Source of the DNA: Mixta mediterraneensis
GTDB taxonomy: Bacteria > Pseudomonadota > Gammaproteobacteria > Enterobacterales > Enterobacteriaceae
Reading direction: 5' to 3'
NCBI RefSeq assembly: GCF_014946725.1
Contig: NZ_JACFXY010000006.1
Coordinates: forward strand, 62,001 to 126,000
Length of the DNA: 64,000 nt
Shown here: one piece after another, positions 59,329-64,000 of the stretch
Position numbering within the stretch: the stretch's first letter is position 1
Layout: each line of letters begins with the position of its first letter
Translations under genes and position numbers: made by a program
The notes under the pieces: model-generated
What the model was told of the DNA's origin: nothing
Databases searched by the model: none
Seen by the model: the letters and a program-made list of their open reading frames with translations, nothing else

Positions 59329-59538
59329 TCAGAGTTTTACTAAACGAATCGCGTGTTCAAGGATACGTTGTTCATCACGTTCACTGTGTGAACGATGCTG
59401 TCGGGTGCGTTTTAACAGGTCAAATATTTTATCACGTCGGGTTTCCTGACCAGATTCAGCCAGCATGATCACAGCATCGCCAATGACCCGACAAACCTCA
59501 TCATAATCGTCTTCATTCAGCACATCACGTTTCATCAT
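59329..59538 (-). CDS. DUF2767/FumD-like small protein
   Basis: 69 residues. The segment DEVCRVIGDAVIMLAESGQE, then ILEHAIRLVKL, aligns with E. coli FumD (YREMCRVVGKVVLEMRDLGQE ... ETVINALVK). FumD is reported to have fumarase activity despite its small size. Two adjacent ATG codons follow GGGAGGG; which is used is unclear. Confidence 0.65.
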   Translation of the reverse strand: MMKRDVLNEDDYDEVCRVIGDAVIMLAESGQETRRDKIFDLLKRTRQHRSHSERDEQRILEHAIRLVKL

Positions 59539-59722
59539 CCCTCCCTATTTCGCTGTGAGCGAATCTCTGTTTCGACAAGGTTAGACAGTAAACACTTAGC
59601 CTGCAAAGTTGTGGACATTCACAGCCAGAAATGATTTTTACTGAATCATTTACGCTCTTTTTCCGCGGATCCGGCCACATTTGCTACGCTTTTAGAGTGT
59701 AACTAAAACCAAGGAGATAAAG

Positions 59723-59971
59723 ATGTCAGGAAAAATCGAAGATGCAGTAAAAGAAACGGCGGGTGCTGCACAGGAACAATGGGGTGAAGCAACGAATTCA
59801 CCTAAGCATCAAGTGAAAGGTGCCGCGCGTCGTTATACTAACCAGGCTAGCTATGCGGCCCGCGATGCAGCGGATTGCATTAAAGACCAGGTTCAGTCGA
59901 ACCCGTTTGCCGGGCTGGCTGTTGCCGCAGGCGTCGGTGTTTTCATCGGCTTTCTGCTGGGACGCAAATAA
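59723..59971 (+). CDS. CsbD-like/ElaB-like stress membrane protein
   Basis: 82 residues. The N-terminal half MSGKIEDAVKETAGAAQEQW is CsbD-like. The C-terminal half (DQVQSNPFAGLAVAAGVGVF, IGFLLGRK) is the ElaB/YqjD (DUF883) membrane anchor with its terminal GRK. It is probably an inner-membrane, stationary-phase protein. AAGGAGATAAAG gives a strong ribosome-binding site. Confidence 0.85.
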   Translation: MSGKIEDAVKETAGAAQEQWGEATNSPKHQVKGAARRYTNQASYAARDAADCIKDQVQSNPFAGLAVAAGVGVFIGFLLGRK

Positions 59972-59984
59972 TCCCTTTTACTCA

Positions 59985-60008
59985 CGGAAGCCACTGGCTT
60001 CCGTTTTG
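59985..60008 (+). terminator. Terminator after the CsbD-like gene
   Basis: CGGAAGCCA/TGGCTTCCG stem with a 1-base loop centre, followed by TTTTGTTTTC. Confidence 0.85.
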
Positions 60009-60210
60009 TTTTCTTTGCCCTTGCTGCTCCCTCCTCTTCTTTTGCCAGACATGGCCCTTAACCAATCGCTAAAAATTTATTACATTTAGTTTTAGGATAA
60101 ACCCTATGAAAAATAACGCTATTTTTCTGAGCAGATGCATTTCCTTGTCTATGCTTAATGTTTCCTCAGCTTAGAAACGCCTTTGTTAACTTTTCAGAAA
60201 AGGGGATCAC

Positions 60211-60381
60211 ATGAAGAGAGCTTCAGCATTACTGCTGGTCGTCGCAACGCTAACTGCCCTGGCCGGTTGTTCACATCGCAGCAGCGCGGTGAAAGAAGAT
60301 GGTCGTCCACATGCGCCAGGTGGCCAGGCATCACCAGGCGGCACGCTGGGTTCAGGTCCGGTAGGTCAGCCCCAGTCCTGA
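60211..60381 (+). CDS. Very small lipoprotein
   Basis: 56 residues starting MKRASALLLVVATLTALAGC, a classical lipoprotein signal. The mature part is a short Gly/Pro/Ser-rich tail (GGQASPGGTLGSGPVGQPQS). AGGGGATCAC precedes the ATG and a terminator follows the stop. Function unknown. Confidence 0.8.
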   Translation: MKRASALLLVVATLTALAGCSHRSSAVKEDGRPHAPGGQASPGGTLGSGPVGQPQS

Positions 60382-60391
60382 TGTTAAAAAA

Positions 60392-60415
60392 GCCGGCCAG
60401 CGCGCCGGTTTTTAC
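60392..60415 (+). terminator. Terminator after the small lipoprotein gene
   Basis: CCGGC, loop CAGCGC, GCCGG followed by TTTTTAC, 11 bp after the stop. Confidence 0.82.
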
Positions 60416-60422
60416 TTTTTTA

Positions 60423-60590
60423 CTAACGGCTTATGACGATCGCGCCCACTACCAGCACAGCAAACATGATACCAAACGTAAGGAAGCCATGCTTTCTGGT
60501 ACGTGACATCCCCACAAACACGGAAACGACCAGAAACAATAGCGTCAACGCCCCCGCCATCACCCAAAAAAGATACTGCTGATTTGCCAT
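60423..60590 (-). CDS. Small two-helix membrane protein
   Basis: 55 residues from the ATG at 60590 (GGAGAGAATCAACC): two hydrophobic helices (LFWVMAGALTLLFLVVSVFV and FLTFGIMFAVLVVGAIVIS) joined by a basic loop GMSRTRKHG. Inner-membrane location; function unknown. Confidence 0.75.
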   Translation of the reverse strand: MANQQYLFWVMAGALTLLFLVVSVFVGMSRTRKHGFLTFGIMFAVLVVGAIVISR

Positions 60591-60682
60591 GGTTGATTCT
60601 CTCCGCACCCACATAAAACTGGGCAGATTGTATAACAATATCCACGCGCTTAATAATCGCGCCGTTTTGCCTGTATAAGAAG

Positions 60683-60715
60683 CAAAAACCCGCGATAACG
60701 TTTTGTCATCGCGGG
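60683..60715 (-). terminator. Terminator for the first icd 3' fragment
   Basis: The minus strand reads CCCGCGATG ... ATCGCGGG then TTTTTG, a textbook terminator located 21 bp past an icd-like stop. This is evidence that the fragment beside it is a native gene end. Confidence 0.85.
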
Positions 60716-60735
60716 GCGTTTAATCACTCTAGAAA

Positions 60736-60780
60736 TTACATATTTTTGCTAATCGCGTCACCAGACGCTGAGCATATCGG
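60736..60780 (-). pseudogene. Decayed 3' end of icd (isocitrate dehydrogenase), first copy
   Basis: Fifteen codons ending at a TAA, encoding PICSASGDAISKNM, against [14 protein letters not shown] in the longer fragment at 63567. Differences include many synonymous third-position changes. A terminator follows. It looks like the original chromosomal icd 3' end, freed from selection after an element integrated and supplied a new end. Too short to be functional. Confidence 0.7.
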
Positions 60781-61163
60781 TGACTGTATACGAGGCAGTT
60801 TTAGCTTTACAAAGCTAACTTAACGCATTGTTTATTTTTTTATTAATTAAACGCTCGCAATTAAGCTCTGTGACCAGGGGTGATCATTCAATCAGATCAA
60901 AGCGACAGAATTAATTTTGCACAACGACGCTGAGTAAAATTCAACCAACAGCTAAAGCATTGTTTACTACGCTTATACTCATCATTACGTTGGCTTAGCA
61001 TTTGCCGAAACGGGATTTTAAATCGGGCATTTTTTCAAAAAAAATACTATTTACTTTGATTTAATAATTTTTATATCAATAAGTTGCAAAAATCCACACT
61101 CTCTCGTTATAAAGAATGCCGTTTATCATTCAGCCAACAACAACCGGGCACCGGAGTAGCACT
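60781..61163. other. AT-rich left part of the icd island
   Basis: About 380 bp of AT-rich DNA with no convincing gene or integrase. Presumed remnant of an integrated element. Confidence 0.5.
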
Positions 61164-61822
61164 GTGAATTTCTACCGGCAGAACTGGTATTACGTCGGAG
61201 GCGTTCTTTTTGTCGCCCTGGCTTACATGATGGGGTTCTGGGGCGTTTACCACCTGACATAAATTCAGATTATTCTCGTCTACAGCTTTATGGCTATGCT
61301 GGCGCATCAATTTGAAGAATACGCGCTCCCGGAGGATTTCAGGGCATTGGCAACATAGTCATGTTCGGAGAGCGAGTGGGGCCAGACCGGTATTCCCTGA
61401 ATGCCAGTCAGGTGATTTTTCTGACCTATCCGTTCTATATCATTCCAGTCTTCTTCCCGGATCTGATCTGGTGAGGCCTTATACCAGTCGGACAGGGGAT
61501 GATTCAGATCATCAATCATGGCATCCTTACGAACGTCAGAATGAAGACATTCTATAATCCCGGTCTCGTCACCGTGCTGCTGCTCCAGTGGCCGTTAGGC
61601 ATCTGCTATATACACTTCGTGAGCGCGCATCATCTGGCAACGAATTCGGACTATATTTTCGGCCTGATCGGTGCCTTTGCCTCGATAGTCGTATTATGGC
61701 TCGGACCCATTCGCCTGTTACGCGACCGGAGCTCAAAATACCCGTTCCCGGAAGCCGATATGTTCAAATTTATAGGGCGACGTCTTCGGGAGATGCTGGC
61801 AGCGCCTCCACGTTCTGAATAG
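61164..61822 (+). pseudogene. Degenerate HXXEE-domain membrane protein gene
   Basis: Reading across frames recovers one membrane protein: NFYRQNWYYVGGVLFVALAY, then a stop at 61259, SFMAMLAHQFEEYALP carrying the H-x-x-E-E motif, a frame change near 61335 into GFQGIGNIVMFGERV and NASQVIFLTYPFYIIPVFF, a TGA near 61471, and an intact last part to 61822 with three hydrophobic helices. At least two stops and one frameshift show decay. HXXEE-domain proteins have no known function. Confidence 0.7.
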
Positions 61823-62054
61823 AGGACGCACGTAGAAAAGCTAATATTTCTCATGACGATGCGGAATTTAGTGCCTCATCACCCATCACCCGCTCCATAA
61901 CCTTCTCAGCCCGGCGCAACGTCGTTACTGCCCGTTCGCCGGGGCTTCTTTATGCAGCAAACCGACGCTATCTATTTGTGTGCAGATAGTGTTCGCTAAT
62001 GTCTGTTAGGGCTTTACCCATATCTGGAACAGGAGAGCGGTTTATTATCACGCA
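61823..62054. other. Spacer within the island
   Basis: Nothing recognised in these 232 bp. Confidence 0.45.
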
Positions 62055-63014
62055 TTAGCGCCATCTTCTTCCTTCTTTCCAGCCATGCGAGAGAAAATGT
62101 TGAACTGGATCGACACCTGCTGCAGCCACATCTTTGTGAATTGCCAAATAAAGTTCAGGATCAAAACCCTCTGGCGTTTTAGTAGGTTTGTATTTTTCTA
62201 CAATCTCTTCCTTCATTAATATCAGGTCGTTAATCTTCCTCTCTACTTCATTCTCAATATTCTTTATATTTTTTATTTTTTCGAAAAGTGGCATTGCACC
62301 TGACAAAGAGGGTGACCATGATCGCGTGCTGAAATCACGCTTACTTTGGATAGGCCATTGATGATATTGTGATTCATTATTATTAATGACTATTTTGTTA
62401 ATTTTGATACCTGTCATTAACTCCGAATAAACTAAGGATAGCTGATCTCTTCTACTGTATCTTAAAATTTGCCCATACCACGTTTCCATTAATTCTATTA
62501 CGTCAGGTTCCATATGATTTCTTATTATCATTCCGGCCCAATAGGGTTTACGATGAAGGGCATCAGGGCTAATTATTTGATAATGATTCATCTGCTCAAA
62601 TAATCGAGCCGAATCATCTAGCCCTGACTGAACAACGGCGAAAAATTCCTCATAAACACTGTTTCTAAAAGAGTGTATTGGAAAAGAAACATTGCCAGCT
62701 TTGCAAAAGTCTTTAATCAATTTAACAGGGTCAACAAGTAGCTTAACCGTATTATCTATATATACTGAGCTTTTAAATTCCGGCAGGAATTTATGTGGAT
62801 TGACTTTCACCATCCTTTGACTTCTTACCGAGTCAAGAGGGAAGGCAGGTTTTACAATTCTAATCTCCCAGGTATCACTGGTAATATTTTCATCATCGGT
62901 AAAACAAATCTTTTTAACTTTTGACGCTTTTGCTTCGCCTTGCAACTCATTTAATTCCTCATAACCACCAAAAACTCCAGTATAAAGACAATATGAGCCA
63001 GCAGTAAAAATCAT
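62055..63014 (-). CDS. Putative glycosyltransferase, DUF616/TOD1-like
   Basis: 319 residues. YTGVFGGYEELNE at the start, then KKICFTDDENITSDTWEIRI, RSQRMVKVNPHKFLPEF and SVYIDNTVKLL follow the DUF616 (TOD1/MUCI70) glycosyltransferase pattern. The C-terminal FDPELYLAIHKDVAAAGVDP, VQHFLSHGWKEGRRWR is a short module seen at the ends of bacterial surface-polysaccharide glycosyltransferases. The gene is much more AT-rich than its chromosomal neighbours, indicating transfer. It probably modifies a cell-surface glycan; donor and acceptor are unknown. Confidence 0.78.
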   Translation of the reverse strand: MIFTAGSYCLYTGVFGGYEELNELQGEAKASKVKKICFTDDENITSDTWEIRIVKPAFPLDSVRSQRMVKVNPHKFLPEFKSSVYIDNTVKLLVDPVKLIKDFCKAGNVSFPIHSFRNSVYEEFFAVVQSGLDDSARLFEQMNHYQIISPDALHRKPYWAGMIIRNHMEPDVIELMETWYGQILRYSRRDQLSLVYSELMTGIKINKIVINNNESQYHQWPIQSKRDFSTRSWSPSLSGAMPLFEKIKNIKNIENEVERKINDLILMKEEIVEKYKPTKTPEGFDPELYLAIHKDVAAAGVDPVQHFLSHGWKEGRRWR

Positions 63015-63520
63015 ATCTAGTCCTAAATTTTTTCAATCAATATATTAAAGAATACATAATTTTCTAACCGGTCTAAAGGAAATAGCGGATAAAAATGACA
63101 TCTATCCACCGTATTTTGAGCCTTTAATATTTTACTTCATGTCAAATGAATTCCACTGGCCAAACGAACATATTATCAGTGTTCGCATCCAAACGGCTAA
63201 TCACGATGCGGACTTGCAAAGCAGCAAGAAGCTTCTCTGTACTTGTTAACACAATGAGAGAGTTTTGGGCCAGAAAGAAATCAAGGCTCAGGGAGAATGG
63301 AACCCCGCCCACTTTCCACAAACAGAAAGCTCTGGCAGAACCTCTTTAACACGGTCAGGATGTAGATAATCAGCGACGGCCTCGTCATAAAAGCCAGTTC
63401 AGACCGATAAAGATAACAATGGCAGAGGAAAGAACTGTCTTGTTTTGGCGGTATAAAGGACGTATTTATTAAGCTGTTTTGCAGAAGGTTTTTGCAGAAA
63501 GAATGATGAACGGGTGAAAT
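63015..63520. other. Right part of the icd island without a visible gene
   Basis: About 500 bp of mixed composition. The first 130 bp (AT-rich) presumably promote the glycosyltransferase gene. The rest shows no recognisable coding sequence on either strand. Confidence 0.5.
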
Positions 63521-63551
63521 CACACCGACCGCCATAAGAGAGGTCGGAGTG
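63521..63551 (-). terminator. Hairpin after the second icd 3' fragment
   Basis: CACaCCGACC/GGTCGGaGTG stem over an 11-base loop, followed on the minus strand by ATTTC. It is 15 bp past the icd-like stop at 63567, so this fragment too has its own terminator. Confidence 0.7.
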
Positions 63552-63566
63552 AAAGTACGTCTGTTA

Positions 63567-63731
63567 TTACATATTTTCGATAATCGCGTCGCCAAACTCT
63601 GAACATTTCAGCAGCTTAGCGCCATCCATTAGACGTTCGAAATCGTAGGTCACGGTTTTGTTGGCGATAGCGCCTTCCATGCCTTTAACGATCAGATCGG
63701 CGGCTTCGAACCATTCCATGTGACGCAGCAG
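63567..63731 (-). pseudogene. icd: 3' end of icd (isocitrate dehydrogenase), second copy
   Basis: Exactly 55 codons including the stop, reading [20 protein letters not shown], then [20 protein letters not shown] and [14 protein letters not shown], i.e. the Icd C-terminus. Homology stops abruptly at 63731; beyond it the sequence is unrelated and AT-rich. A 3' duplication of this size is the footprint left by phage 21/e14-type integration in icd. The intact gene, completed by the integrated element, should lie to the right. Confidence 0.88.
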
Positions 63732-63885
63732 TAGTTTTAGCAATCAAACTTATTTTATTGAATTTAAAGAGTTTAATGTTTTTCCTGCAATTATACCCAC
63801 TACTTTTACTTTCATCATAACAAGCTGATTTTGTATAGTTTACGTAGAGTTTTGATAACCACGTTTGGACTAAATGGAGGTAAGT

Positions 63886-64000
63886 TTGAAAACTTCTGTT
63901 CTCATTCAGAAACTGATGGAGATTGATAAAACTGTGCCGTTCGATGCGGATGTAGTAACCGGTGAAGATTGGTGGCCAACCCCGATTTCTCGTGTCTATC
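63886..64000 (+). CDS. Partial gene running off the right edge, unknown
   Basis: TTG at 63886 follows GGAGGTAAG and opens a frame to the window end (MKTSVLIQKLMEIDKTVPFD, ADVVTGEDWWPTP...). It is preceded by about 150 bp of AT-rich DNA. It is probably the first gene of the second integrated element; too short to identify. Confidence 0.5.
   Translation, partial: MKTSVLIQKLMEIDKTVPFDADVVTGEDWWPTPISRVY

Noticed and set aside
61307-61519. A 70-codon minus-strand frame in the icd island
   Set aside because: It is antisense to the recoverable HXXEE protein sequence, which has real family motifs.
63732-63885. An integrase or att-site gene at the start of the right-hand element
   Set aside because: Only AT-rich non-coding sequence is visible before the window ends; no integrase motif can be seen.

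Overview
The window reads as an Enterobacterales chromosome, most likely an Erwiniaceae member (Pantoea/Erwinia-like). This is judged from gene content and order: divergent putP/putA; a fliA-fliZ-tcy block facing fliD-fliS-fliT-amyA-yedD; ghrA-ycdX-ycdY; treA-ymgE-ycgR; and emtA beside ldcA. The genus is an inference.

Layout. (1) 1-5.6 kb: partial putP and complete putA, separated by a control region with four GTTGCA PutA-type operators. (2) 5.7-9.9 kb: a membrane acyltransferase gene broken into three pieces by three 869-bp copies of one IS5-family (IS427-like) element. The target-site duplications only pair if the DNA between the outer two copies has been inverted; undoing the inversion and removing the ISs restores a 361-codon frame. 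(3) 10-18.7 kb: cystine ABC transporter (tcyJLN), D-cysteine desulfhydrase, fliZ, fliA, then a protein with an HNH_2-like domain whose usual catalytic histidines are replaced. It sits where flagellin fliC usually lies and has its own sigma-28 promoter. Then fliD, fliS, fliT. (4) 18.8-22.2 kb: amyA split by a 1961-bp IS21-family element. (5) 22-27.3 kb: yedD, an iraP-like gene, a LexA-controlled msgA/dinI-like gene, and a divergent module of a LexA/CI-like repressor lacking its protease residues and two overlapping membrane genes. (6) 27.3-36.8 kb: serine dehydratase remnant beside intact sdaC, arylsulfotransferase, aldehyde dehydrogenase, methyltransferase, amidotransferase, EamA transporter and CoA-transferase. 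(7) 36.8-44 kb: ycdY-ycdX-ghrA, treA, a truncated TonB receptor, ymgE, ycgR and a MscS-type channel. (8) 44-54.1 kb: a sugar locus with isomerase, frameshifted FGGY kinase, split transketolase, RbsABC-like transporter, DUF2291 lipoprotein and SorC-type regulator. It resembles the non-oxidative D-apiose pathway. (9) 54.1-60.6 kb: emtA, ldcA and many small envelope or stress genes. (10) 60.7-64 kb: two successive icd 3'-end fragments on the minus strand flank a decayed, AT-rich island carrying a DUF616-like glycosyltransferase. This suggests two rounds of integration at icd; the intact icd should lie to the right of the window.

How the genes work together. Motility is coordinated by FliA: sigma-28 promoter matches precede fliA, the HNH-like gene, fliD and ycgR. 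The putative apiose locus appears to be controlled from shared TGAAT...ATTCA palindromes, but the kinase frameshift may disable it. Mobile DNA has disrupted the acyltransferase, amyA and the icd flank. Smaller deletions have left stubs of a serine dehydratase, a TonB receptor and possibly an oxidoreductase.
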